Below, in pieces: positions 43,509 through 52,560 of a stretch of DNA of 64,000 nt (the first letter of the stretch is position 1; every line of letters starts with the position of its first letter). A model generated the notes under the pieces. That model saw only the letters and a list, made by a program, of their open reading frames with translations. It made no database searches and was not told the DNA's origin. Both the position numbers and the translations under genes were made by a program. Origin of the DNA: Poriferisodalis sp965221195 (GTDB taxonomy: Bacteria; Actinomycetota; Acidimicrobiia; Acidimicrobiales; Poriferisodalaceae); NCBI GenBank assembly GCA_965221195.1, contig OZ244864.1:2604001-2668000 (forward strand). The letters are read 5' to 3'.

Positions 43509-46415
43509 TTAGGAGACGCGTGCGATCTCGCGCTCGGTGTAGGTCTCGATCACATCGCCTTCTTTGAGGTCAGTGAAATCGCTCAGCCCTATGCCGCATT
43601 CCATGCCTGCGGTCACCTCAGCGACATCGTCTTGGAAGTGGCGCAGCGAAGAAACCGAGCCTTTCCAAATGATCGTGCCTTCTCGCAAGAATCGAACCTG
43701 CGCGCCGCTACGCACGTTGCCGTGCTCCACCACGCAACCGGCTACCGGACCCACACCGGAGATGCGGAACACTTGGCGCACCTGCGCTTCGCCCACCACG
43801 ATCTCCTCAAATTCAGGTTCGAGCAGCCCGACCATGGCGTTGCGCACATCGGAGATGAGGTCATAGATGATCTCATACAGACGCATCTCGACGTTCTCGG
43901 CCTCGGCTGACTGGCGCGCATTTCGGTCGGGTCGCACGTTGAAGCCGATAACGGTGGCCTCTGATGCCGCCGCAAGCTGCACATCGTTCTCATTGATCCC
44001 TCCGACGCCTCGGCTGACGAAGCTGAGCTTGACATCGTCGCGTTCAAGCTTGCGCAGGCTGTCGGTCACCGCTTCGAGCGACCCGTGAACATCAGCCTTC
44101 AACACGAGATTGAGGGTGGCGGTCTCGCCCGCCTGCACCTGTTTGAAGATGTCCTCAAGCTTCGTTCCGCCGCCGCTGGCACCAGCCGCACCAGCCAAGC
44201 TGGCTTGACGCTGCCAGTGCTCGCGGGTGTCGGCCACTTTGCCAGCGGTCTTCTCGTCGGGCGCCACGACGAACAAATCGCCGGCCCGGGCTACTTCGCC
44301 CAAGCCGACCACTTCCACCGGCACAGACGGGCCTGCTTCGGTGATCGGGTTGCCGCGATCGTCTGTCATGGCACGCACCCGGCCCCAAGCAGCGCCCGCG
44401 ACCATCGGCTCTCCAACAGCCAGCGTGCCTCGTTGCACTACCACCGTGGCAACAGGGCCGCGACCACGATCCAAATGCGCTTCAAGGACGATGCCGACAG
44501 CACGTCCGGTCGGATCCGCAGTGAGTTCCTCAAGTTCGGCAACGAGCAAGATCTGATCGAGCAGTTCGTCGATGCCCTCACCGGTCATTGCCGAAACTGC
44601 AACGGTGATTATCTCGCCGCCGTACGCCTCAGGGACCAGACCTCGTTCAGCTAGCTGAGCGCGCACGCGTTCAGCATCGGCACCAGGTCGGTCCATCTTG
44701 TTGATTGCAACGATTATCGGCACGTCTGCTGCGCGTGCGTGGTCGATGGCTTCAGCCGTCTGCGGCATGACTCCATCGTCGGCTGCGACCACCAACACCA
44801 CCACATCGGTGGCTTGGGCTCCTCGAGCACGCATGGCAGTGAAGGCCTCGTGGCCGGGAGTGTCGATAAACGTGATCGCAGAGTCGCCCCGCTGGGTCTG
44901 GTACGCCCCAATGTGCTGAGTGATGCCGCCTGCCTCGCCCTCTGCGACGTTGGACGCACGGATACGGTCAAGCAGCAGTGTCTTGCCGTGGTCTACGTGG
45001 CCCATGACAGTGACCACGGGCGGACGTGTGTGCCCGTCGCCTTGCGTGAGATCGACCTCAAGTGCGCGCAGCAGCTCTTCTTCTTGCTCGGCACCTGGTT
45101 CAGTTATGCGAACTTCTGCTCCCAGCTCAGCAGCGAAGAGTTCGATCATGTCGTCGCTGAGCGACTGCGTTGCAGTCACCATCTCGCCCTGCTGCAGCAA
45201 AAAGCGCACGATGTCAGCGGCAGATCGATTCAATCGGGACGCAACATCTTGCGCTGTGGAACCGCGCTCAATAACGATCTCGCCTTGGGGAACCGGTGCA
45301 TCCACTGGCGTGTAGGCAGTCAGCTGCTGCGGCTGAAGTTCTTCACGCTGGCGACGGCGACGCCGACGCGGCCGGCCGCGTCCCCTTGGCGGGGCACCCC
45401 GCGGTCCGCCAGGACGACCACCGGGGGGCCCAGAGGGACGTCCCGGTGCGGCTCCTAGATGAGGGCGCGCAGCAGCAGGCGCTGCGCTGCGATTCGGTCG
45501 CTCACTGCCGCTTGTTGCCGGTCGGCGGAATCCTCCAGGTGGCCCGGTTCGGTACGGACCATCCGACCGCGCGGATGTGCGCGGCGGACCCGGTGGAGGC
45601 GGGATCGGCTTGCCGGATCCTGACCGTGGTGCAGACGGTGGAGGGGGGATGGGACGGCCGTCAGTTGCCTGCGGCGGCGCGGGCATGCGGGGAGGCGAAG
45701 GCAGGTCTGGCTCGACTGGATCTGAAGGCGCCACCGGAACCGACGGAGCCGACGGCACCGAAGGCTCTTCGAGACGCGCTGCGGTCCGCTGCGGCAAAAC
45801 AGGACGCGCCGACTCGTTGCCGCTTGACGTGACGAGGCGTTTAGGTGGGGGCAAATCAGGCAGGGGCACCCCAGCAGGAGCGGGTGCAGCTTCGCTTGAG
45901 CCAGCCGCAGGCCGCGCCTTGTGGACAGGCGCCTCGGCTGGCACCTCAGCAGCAGGAGCAGTCAACGGCTCAGGGCTGCCCAGAGGCGGTTCGGCCGCAG
46001 CAGGTCTACGGGCCGGAGGAGTAGTTGTAGGACCTCTAGGGCTCGGAGTCGTGCCAGCTCGCCGTGTACCGGGTGCTCCCGTTCTGGGTACTCCTAGGGG
46101 CCGAGTGGAGCGCTCGGGCGGCCGCGCAGGCAGTTTGCGCACTGGGGGTGCTGGGTCGGCCTTGTTAGCCGGGGCCGCTGCGCCGGCCTTGTTAGCTGGG
46201 GCCGCTGCGCCGGCCTTGGGAAGCTCAGGAGGCGACTCGGTGCGAATCAGTCCCTCGCGCGCCGCCTTGCGCCGGACACGGTCTGCTTGAGCATCTTCCA
46301 TGCTGGAGGAGTGCGTCTTCACCCCGATGCCCAGCGACTCGCACACGTCGAGCACCTCGGTGAGCGTTATGCCCAGCTCTTTGGAGAGCTCGTGTACACG
46401 GACTTTTTTCGGCAA
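43509..46415 (-). CDS. infB: Translation initiation factor IF-2
   Basis: 968 residues. The amino end has the IF2_N domain (KVRVHELSKELGITLTEVLD), then a 300-residue Pro/Ala/Arg-rich disordered stretch. The GTPase has G1 GHVDHGKT, G3 DTPG and G4 NKMD, followed by the IF-2 beta-barrel and C domains. A 27-bp in-frame repeat gives AGAAAPANK twice near residues 69-86. The start codon appears to be TTG (46415), since no in-frame ATG or GTG is nearby. There is no ylxR-like gene between nusA and infB (78-bp gap). Confidence 0.96.
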   Translation of the reverse strand: MPKKVRVHELSKELGITLTEVLDVCESLGIGVKTHSSSMEDAQADRVRRKAAREGLIRTESPPELPKAGAAAPANKAGAAAPANKADPAPPVRKLPARPPERSTRPLGVPRTGAPGTRRAGTTPSPRGPTTTPPARRPAAAEPPLGSPEPLTAPAAEVPAEAPVHKARPAAGSSEAAPAPAGVPLPDLPPPKRLVTSSGNESARPVLPQRTAARLEEPSVPSAPSVPVAPSDPVEPDLPSPPRMPAPPQATDGRPIPPPPSAPRSGSGKPIPPPPGPPRTSARSDGPYRTGPPGGFRRPATSGSERPNRSAAPAAARPHLGAAPGRPSGPPGGRPGGPRGAPPRGRGRPRRRRRRQREELQPQQLTAYTPVDAPVPQGEIVIERGSTAQDVASRLNRSAADIVRFLLQQGEMVTATQSLSDDMIELFAAELGAEVRITEPGAEQEEELLRALEVDLTQGDGHTRPPVVTVMGHVDHGKTLLLDRIRASNVAEGEAGGITQHIGAYQTQRGDSAITFIDTPGHEAFTAMRARGAQATDVVVLVVAADDGVMPQTAEAIDHARAADVPIIVAINKMDRPGADAERVRAQLAERGLVPEAYGGEIITVAVSAMTGEGIDELLDQILLVAELEELTADPTGRAVGIVLEAHLDRGRGPVATVVVQRGTLAVGEPMVAGAAWGRVRAMTDDRGNPITEAGPSVPVEVVGLGEVARAGDLFVVAPDEKTAGKVADTREHWQRQASLAGAAGASGGGTKLEDIFKQVQAGETATLNLVLKADVHGSLEAVTDSLRKLERDDVKLSFVSRGVGGINENDVQLAAASEATVIGFNVRPDRNARQSAEAENVEMRLYEIIYDLISDVRNAMVGLLEPEFEEIVVGEAQVRQVFRISGVGPVAGCVVEHGNVRSGAQVRFLREGTIIWKGSVSSLRHFQDDVAEVTAGMECGIGLSDFTDLKEGDVIETYTEREIARVS

Positions 46416-46493
46416 GCGGTCGTTCTTTCTGTGGGGATACTGTGAAGGGTCCAGCGGGGTTGACGAAACGTAGCGGGGACGCGACGAAGCCGA

Positions 46494-47783
46494 TCATCGG
46501 TCCGCGGACGTCACCGAATCCGATCTAAGGGTACCGGGGTCAACGGGGGCCTCAGCAAAAGCCGCCGGCTGGACAGTCTCAGGCTGGACAGTCTCAGGCT
46601 CCACAACCGCTTCAGGCGCAGCGTCGGCAGAAACGCCGTTGGGAGTGTCATCGGCGGACTCTGTGAGTTCGGCCTGCTCGGCAGCGGCTTCGGACCACTG
46701 CCCAGCAGTGATTGCTTCGCTGCCGTCGGCCGGAACCCATGTTTGCTCGCCTGTCTCAGCGTCGGTCACCCATTCGCCCTCGGCCCATTCCTCCCCGCCG
46801 TAGCCGGCTTCTTCTTCGGCGACCTGCGTCTCGCTCTTGATGTCAATGCGCCAACCGGTGAGCCGGGCGGCCAAGCGAGCGTTCTGACCCTCACGGCCAA
46901 TCGCCAAAGACAACTGATGATCGGGCACGACCACCTCTGCCACGCCTTCGTCGGAGTGAAAGCGAACTTCGCGGACCCTCGCCGGGGATAGTGCTTTGGC
47001 CACGAAATCGTGCAAGTCGTCGGAGAACGGGACAATGTCAATCTTCTCGCCCCGCAGCTCGTTCACCACTTGGCGAACGCGGCTGCCCCGCGCGCCTACG
47101 CACGCCCCGACCGGATCAATGTTGGGGTCATTTGACCACACCGCAATCTTGGTCCGATGCCCGGGCTCGCGGGCACACGCCTTCAGCTCTACGACACCAT
47201 CAGAGATCTCAGGAACTTCCAGCTTGAACAGCTCGCGGATCAGCCCCGGATGCGTGCGGGACACAACAATCTGCGGACCCTTGGCCGTCTTACGCACCTC
47301 AACGATGTATGCCTTGAGACGGCTGTTCGGCTCGGGCCGCTCGTAGGGAACCTGCTCGGATTGAGGCAGCAGTGCCTCAACGCGGCCGAGGTCCAGCAGG
47401 GTGTAGCGCGCATCGTTTTGCTGGATGATGCCGGTAACGATGTCGCCCTCGCGCCCCGCGTACTCGTCGTACTTCATGTCGCGCTCAACTTCGCGGATGC
47501 GCTGGCTGAGCACTTGACGAACAGTCTGAGCGACGATCCGGCCCAAGTCATGGGGCGTGTCGTCCCACTCGCGTATCACGTTGCCGAACTCGTCAACTTC
47601 CTGCGCGTACACGGTGATGTTGAATGACTCGTCAATGATGACGTAAGCCTGCTCAGCGGCACCCTCACGACGCTTGTAAGCCGACTCGAGACCGTTCGCT
47701 ACCGCCTCAAGAAGCACGTCAGTAGCCATGCCCTTCTCGGCGGCGAGTGCCTGGAGAGCTTCCATGATCTCTGGGCTATTCAT
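46494..47783 (-). CDS. nusA: Transcription termination/antitermination factor NusA
   Basis: 429 residues. Order: amino-terminal polymerase-binding domain (about 1-130), S1 domain (AGREGDIVTGIIQQNDARYT onward), two KH domains (GACVGARGSRVRQVVNELRG; LAIGREGQNARLAARLTGW) and an acidic tail of about 90 residues with a 15-bp repeat (VQPET twice). ATG 47783 has GAGAGG 8 nt upstream. The start overlaps the rimP end by 8 bp, so they are coupled. Confidence 0.96.
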   Translation of the reverse strand: MNSPEIMEALQALAAEKGMATDVLLEAVANGLESAYKRREGAAEQAYVIIDESFNITVYAQEVDEFGNVIREWDDTPHDLGRIVAQTVRQVLSQRIREVERDMKYDEYAGREGDIVTGIIQQNDARYTLLDLGRVEALLPQSEQVPYERPEPNSRLKAYIVEVRKTAKGPQIVVSRTHPGLIRELFKLEVPEISDGVVELKACAREPGHRTKIAVWSNDPNIDPVGACVGARGSRVRQVVNELRGEKIDIVPFSDDLHDFVAKALSPARVREVRFHSDEGVAEVVVPDHQLSLAIGREGQNARLAARLTGWRIDIKSETQVAEEEAGYGGEEWAEGEWVTDAETGEQTWVPADGSEAITAGQWSEAAAEQAELTESADDTPNGVSADAAPEAVVEPETVQPETVQPAAFAEAPVDPGTLRSDSVTSADR

Positions 47784-48492
47784 CGTCGCTGCCTCTCTCT
47801 CTAGTTGTGCGTCCAGACTTGCCGCTTGCACCGTCGGCAGGCACGGACGGCTTCGACTGTCGCGCTCCCCACTCAAACGTGGTACGCGCCTTGGAGATGT
47901 CTTGATACGGCACCGTCACTGGCTGGCCGGCCGATCCCAACGGCGTCTGCTCAGAGCCGCCGGCACCTAAGGACAGTTCTTCGACTAGCACGGAGACTCC
48001 CTCAACATCGGCGCGGACGATCTCGCCGACGATGCGTCGTCGTGGTGGCCCGGTGGTGCGGATCACGACCCGCTCGCCGACGGCACCCGCAAAATGCTCT
48101 GGGCGCAGCAGCTTGCGCTCAAGGCCGGGACTGGAGACTTCAAGCACATAGCGGCCTTCGATGATGTCTGCGGCGTCGAGTTCTGCTGACAGCCGCCGAC
48201 TGAGTCGGCTGAGTACATCAATGCCGACTGTGCCGCCGACAGCAGCGGAGGCCAGCACTACTAGTGTCCCGCCCCGCCATTGCACGTCGTACAACGCACA
48301 ACCGACCTCCTCGGCCAAAGGACCAACAAGCTCCGCAATGGTTGACGGGTGAGCGTCGTGGTGGCTGTGCTCGGATTTACGCGGAGCGTCGGACTCAGAC
48401 TCGAACTCGGGGCTCAGGCTGGCTTCGCTGACACTTGACTGGGTTGCACCAAGAGCACTAAGAGCGCGCAAAGCGGGAGCGGTGTCCGTCAT
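47776..48492 (-). CDS. rimP: Ribosome maturation factor RimP
   Basis: 238 residues, longer than the usual 150-190 because of a Ser/Glu-rich amino extension (about 50 residues) and a Lys/Gly-rich tail. The conserved core is VGCALYDVQW, DVLSRLSRRLSAELD and GRYVLEVSSPGLERKLLRP. The ribosome binding site GGGAGG is 5 nt before ATG 48492. RimP aids 30S assembly. It heads the rimP-nusA-infB-rbfA-truB cluster. Confidence 0.95.
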   Translation of the reverse strand: MTDTAPALRALSALGATQSSVSEASLSPEFESESDAPRKSEHSHHDAHPSTIAELVGPLAEEVGCALYDVQWRGGTLVVLASAAVGGTVGIDVLSRLSRRLSAELDAADIIEGRYVLEVSSPGLERKLLRPEHFAGAVGERVVIRTTGPPRRRIVGEIVRADVEGVSVLVEELSLGAGGSEQTPLGSAGQPVTVPYQDISKARTTFEWGARQSKPSVPADGASGKSGRTTRERGSDDE

Positions 48493-48679
48493 CACAACCT
48501 CCCTGTCTGCTTCGCAGCGACGGCCTTGAGGCCACGCACACCAAAACGCTTGCATTGCAGGCGCATGCACAGAACCCATGACCAGCCGAGACTGTCTTGA
48601 GCGCCTTACGCTACCAGTGAACCCACAGAGTCCAGATGCCCAGATGCCCAAGTGCACAGACGCCCAGGCGCACAGAGGG

Positions 48680-49990
48680 CTATCGGCGTTGAATGAGGGC
48701 GATTCTTTCGGCTGCGTTATTGATGTCGTCGCCTTGTGCTCCGATAAGCGCTGCACGGTCAGCCTCAGCCGCGTCGGCAGCACCCGCCTCAGCTTGCGCG
48801 AGCGCTGCGTCAACTCCATCATCCGCCACGATCTGGGCCCACTTCACGAGCGCTGCGACCATGTCGTCCTCAGGCACAACCGCCACCACCTGCCCTTTGA
48901 CAAACAAATGCCCGCGAGCGCGTCCCGCGGCGATACCCAAATCGGCGCTGCGCGCCTCGCCTGGACCGTTCACCACGCATCCCATCACTGCGACTTGCAC
49001 CGGCAGTTCGCGTTCGGCGAACGCCGCTTGGGCTTGTTGCGCAACAGCGATCACGTCAACCTCAGCGCGTCCGCAAGAAGGGCAAGCGACAAGATCGATG
49101 CCGGTCCGCTCTCGCAGCCCCAGCGCTTCGAGCAGTTGTCGACCAGCAGCAGCCTCTTCGACCGGGTCGGCGGTCAGGCTGTAGCGGATTGTGTCGCCGA
49201 TGCCCTCGTTCAGCAAGGTCGCAATGCCCGCCGTGGCCTTGATCAGCCCACCCGGTGGAGGTCCGGCTTCGGTGACACCGAGATGGAGCGGGAAGTCAAC
49301 TTCGTCGGCGAGCATCCGGTAGGACTCCACCATCAAAGTCACATCGCTGGCCTTCACCGAGATCTTGACATCGTCAAAGCCCACTTCTTTGAAATATCCA
49401 AGCTCGCGCTTGGCCGACTCCACTAACGCTGTGGGAGTCATGCCGTAACGGGCTTCTACATCAGGGTCAAGCGAGCCGCCGTTGACACCGATGCGTATCG
49501 GAACACCGCGATCGCGGGCTTCGGTGGCCACTGCTCGTATCTGATCCGGCTTTCTGATATTGCCGGGATTCAGCCGCAGGCAGGCCACCCCGGCGTCAAG
49601 CGCTCCCAGAGCGAGCCGGTATTGGAAGTGGATGTCGGCCACCAGCGGAACTGGCGAGCGAGGAACTATCTGAGCGAGCGCTTCGACAGCAGCGACATCG
49701 TTGGCAGTGCAGCGAACGATGTCGGCTCCCGCGCCAGCCAACGCATATATCTGAGCAAGGGTGCCGTCAACATCGGAGGTCTTGGTGGTTGTCATCGACT
49801 GCACCGAGATCGGTGCGTCGCCGCCGACCGCAACAGCGCCAACATGCACCTGCCGTGTGTGGCGTCGCCCATAGCGTGCGCCCAGGTGGGCCAACCCTGC
49901 GGTCAAGCCACCTGCTGGCGCCTGCTCGTGGGTTGGCGGGGTCGCGGCTTGGCCGTTCGGCTCAGTTTCAGAGGTGTGGGCCGGGCTCAT
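48680..49990 (-). CDS. ispG: 4-hydroxy-3-methylbut-2-enyl-diphosphate synthase (IspG/GcpE)
   Basis: 436 residues. An iron-sulfur enzyme of the MEP isoprenoid pathway. The three cluster-binding Cys are in CPSCGRAE (two) and MGCVVNGPGEA (one). Early VQSMTTTKTSDVDGTLAQIY is typical. The amino end has a 40-residue extension. It is followed downstream by rimP after a 187-bp gap with short repeats. It lies 13 bp after rseP, in the order cdsA-dxr-rseP-ispG. Confidence 0.96.
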   Translation of the reverse strand: MSPAHTSETEPNGQAATPPTHEQAPAGGLTAGLAHLGARYGRRHTRQVHVGAVAVGGDAPISVQSMTTTKTSDVDGTLAQIYALAGAGADIVRCTANDVAAVEALAQIVPRSPVPLVADIHFQYRLALGALDAGVACLRLNPGNIRKPDQIRAVATEARDRGVPIRIGVNGGSLDPDVEARYGMTPTALVESAKRELGYFKEVGFDDVKISVKASDVTLMVESYRMLADEVDFPLHLGVTEAGPPPGGLIKATAGIATLLNEGIGDTIRYSLTADPVEEAAAGRQLLEALGLRERTGIDLVACPSCGRAEVDVIAVAQQAQAAFAERELPVQVAVMGCVVNGPGEARSADLGIAAGRARGHLFVKGQVVAVVPEDDMVAALVKWAQIVADDGVDAALAQAEAGAADAAEADRAALIGAQGDDINNAAERIALIQRR

Positions 49991-50003
49991 GCCGACGATC
50001 GTC

Positions 50004-51266
50004 TCACAGGTTGATCGGGTTGGCTATGTCAAGGTACAGCAGGCCCACTGCCAAAAGAACGAGCACGCCGACCACTGCAGCCGTCACAGGCGCCAACGCT
50101 TGGGGGTCGGTCATGTAGCGCCCGCGGCCCGAACGCTCGCGCCAGCGCTCATAGGTTGCTACAGCAAGGTGGCCGCCGTCGAACGGGGGCAGCGGCAACA
50201 TGTTGAACACCCCCAAGAACACGTTCACCAGCGCAAACATGAGCACCCGCTCTGACCAGCCGAGCGACTCGTGCGAGGCCAAATGGACGATGCCCACCAC
50301 CGAGACCGGCCGAGTTTGAAGATCGCTGCTAGCCGAAGGATCGCCGGGAGGCGACAAGATGCGGTCAACGACGTCCCCGATGTTGGAGAACAACGCCCAG
50401 ATGCCATACACCGAGTCGGCGATTGACCGACCAAGGTCTCCTGCCGCCCGAACTGTTGCCAAAGGCAAACCGACCGTCTCGTAGTTGACGGCCCCTGCGG
50501 CGCGCACGCCCAAAAACCCCGACCCCGTCTGGGGGTGGGCTGTGAGTGTTACCTGAGAGGTGAAGATGTCGTCGTTTCGCGCGATGTCTAGCTGCACCTG
50601 CTCGCCGGGTCGTGACTGCACTTGGGCCGTGAATGACTCCCAGTCTTGAGTGTCTGCGCCATTTACGGCCACGATTCGATCGCCGACTTCGATGCCAGCG
50701 ACACTCGCAGGAGTGGCCACGCCGTCGGACATCGCAACAACTTCGGCAACCTGCCAGCGATCTTCGTCAAGAACCGGGGCGCCGAAAACGGCATGCAAAG
50801 CAGCGAATGCGACCAGCGCCATCAGCAGATGCATGAGCGAACCTGCCGACACCACCAACGCCCGACGCGGGTAACTCTTCACCCGAAAGGCTCGGCTCTC
50901 ATCGGACGGATCGACTACATCGTCCCGCGACATTCCGATGATGCGAACGTAAGCGCCCAGTGGCAATGCCCGCAGGCCGTAAGCCGTCTCGCCCCGCTGA
51001 AAGCCCCACAGCTTGGGGCCGAACCCCAAAAAGAAATCGGTGACTTTCATGCCGACAGCACGGGCCGTAACGAAGTGGCCCAGTTCGTGCATGAACAGCA
51101 CAACAGCAAGCGCAGTCGCCGCGCCGACCGCAAGCGGGTACAACCACGCCGCCAGCGCCAACATCATGAGCGCCACTAGCCAGCCAAAACCGCGCACAAC
51201 AGGACTCAGCGCCCTCGGGCGCTGTTGCTCTGCCGTCGGGTATTCGTCGGAGGAGTAGCCCTTCAT
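50004..51266 (-). CDS. rseP: Site-2 protease family M50 metalloprotease (RseP-like)
   Basis: 420 residues. The Zn site HELGH is at 60-64, inside a membrane segment. A PDZ domain follows (about 170-260, GVATPASVAGIEVGDRIVAVNG), and the second metal motif NMLPLPPFDGGH lies in a late membrane segment. It cuts membrane-anchored anti-sigma factors. The ATG overlaps the dxr stop (ATGA). Confidence 0.94.
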   Translation of the reverse strand: MKGYSSDEYPTAEQQRPRALSPVVRGFGWLVALMMLALAAWLYPLAVGAATALAVVLFMHELGHFVTARAVGMKVTDFFLGFGPKLWGFQRGETAYGLRALPLGAYVRIIGMSRDDVVDPSDESRAFRVKSYPRRALVVSAGSLMHLLMALVAFAALHAVFGAPVLDEDRWQVAEVVAMSDGVATPASVAGIEVGDRIVAVNGADTQDWESFTAQVQSRPGEQVQLDIARNDDIFTSQVTLTAHPQTGSGFLGVRAAGAVNYETVGLPLATVRAAGDLGRSIADSVYGIWALFSNIGDVVDRILSPPGDPSASSDLQTRPVSVVGIVHLASHESLGWSERVLMFALVNVFLGVFNMLPLPPFDGGHLAVATYERWRERSGRGRYMTDPQALAPVTAAVVGVLVLLAVGLLYLDIANPINL

Positions 51267-52417
51267 CGGTTTGTCCTCGTGATGGCATCGGCGGCATGTC
51301 GGCGCCCTGCGCTGTCGGCTTCGATGACAGCCTCAACGCTGTCTGCTGCAGCACCGTTGTGACGTGTCATAGCGTGATCGATGACGCAAGCAATCTCGTT
51401 CCACCGCAGGCGCCCGTCCAAAAATGCGGCCACGGCTTCCTCGTTAGCCCCGTTCAGCCATGCCGGCGCAGTGCCGCCTATTCGACCTGCCTCGTAGGCC
51501 AAGTCCAGACATCGAAAGGTGTCGGTATCAGCCAGTTCAAAGGTGAGGCTTCCGAGTTCGGCCCAGTTGACTGCTCCGAACGGCGTGCCGATGCGATCGG
51601 GGTAAGCCAAGGCGTAGCCGATCGGCAGGCGCATATCTGGCAGCGAGAGCTGCGCGATCGTGCTGCCGTCACTGAATGTGACCATCGAGTGGATCACCGA
51701 CTGAGGTTGTATGAGAACGTCGATGTTGCTGTAGTCAACGCCGAACAGCTCGTGCGCTTCGATGACTTCGAGTCCTTTGTTCATGAGCGTTGAGGAATCG
51801 ACGGTGATCTTGGGGCCCATCGACCAAGTCGGATGCGCCAAAGCGTCGGCTACTGTCACCTCGCAGAGTTCAGCTTTGCTGGCACCTCGGAACGGGCCTC
51901 CGCTGGCTGTGAGGATCAGCCGTTGCGGTGGCGACGGCTGAGAGGCCAAGCATTGATGTATGGCACTGTGCTCGCTATCGACAGGGATCAGCTCTGCACC
52001 GGGCTGAGAACGCAGCGGCTGCACAAGCGGCCCAGCGGCAATCAGGCTTTCCTTGTTCGCCAGCGCCAGTCGCCGTCCGGCCCGCAGTGCTTCCAGTGTG
52101 ACGTTCAAGCCAGCAAACCCGACGACACCGTTCACCACAACGTCGGCCGCACCCGCAAGGGCAGCAAATGCGTCGGGGCCTGCCATCACCTCAATGCCCG
52201 CAGGAATCGCCGACTTCAGTTCCGTTGCCAATCTAGGGTCGCCGATGCCTACGACCGCGGGTCGGAATTCTGCGGCTTGTGCAGCAAGATCGCTAACTGA
52301 GAGGCGCGCAGCTAGTGCCGTCACTTGGAAACGTTCCGGCTCGGCGCGCACTACATCAAGTGTCTGGGTGCCGATCGAACCGGTAGAGCCGAGCACTGCG
52401 ACGGTTGTCGCTGTCAT
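51263..52417 (-). CDS. dxr: 1-deoxy-D-xylulose-5-phosphate reductoisomerase
   Basis: 384 residues. NADPH site GSTGSIG (10-16). Conserved LANKESLIAAG, IPVDSEHSAI, LTASGGPFR and the DSSTLMNKGLEVIEAH segment with acidic and Lys residues for the metal and substrate. It catalyses the second MEP step. It lies between cdsA (126-bp gap with a 15-bp repeat) and rseP (4-bp overlap). Confidence 0.97.
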   Translation of the reverse strand: MTATTVAVLGSTGSIGTQTLDVVRAEPERFQVTALAARLSVSDLAAQAAEFRPAVVGIGDPRLATELKSAIPAGIEVMAGPDAFAALAGAADVVVNGVVGFAGLNVTLEALRAGRRLALANKESLIAAGPLVQPLRSQPGAELIPVDSEHSAIHQCLASQPSPPQRLILTASGGPFRGASKAELCEVTVADALAHPTWSMGPKITVDSSTLMNKGLEVIEAHELFGVDYSNIDVLIQPQSVIHSMVTFSDGSTIAQLSLPDMRLPIGYALAYPDRIGTPFGAVNWAELGSLTFELADTDTFRCLDLAYEAGRIGGTAPAWLNGANEEAVAAFLDGRLRWNEIACVIDHAMTRHNGAAADSVEAVIEADSAGRRHAADAITRTNR

Positions 52418-52515
52418 GGAGCTACCGAGTCGTGGGGCTACCGGTGCAGAGAAGCTCTGCGGACCCCAGCACTATGCATACGCTCGGTGCATACGCTCGC
52501 ATCGGCACTGCGCTT

Positions 52516-52560
52516 ACAGGGAAACTGGTCACAGAGAAACTGGTCACAGGGAAACTGGCG
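52516..52560. repeat. 15-bp triplicate across the cdsA stop codon
   Basis: Units ACAGGGAAACTGGTC, ACAGAGAAACTGGTC and ACAGGGAAACTGGCG. The cdsA TGA (52544-52546) is at the join of units 2 and 3, so the array repeats the sequence for the last residues PVSL plus stop. Confidence 0.93.
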
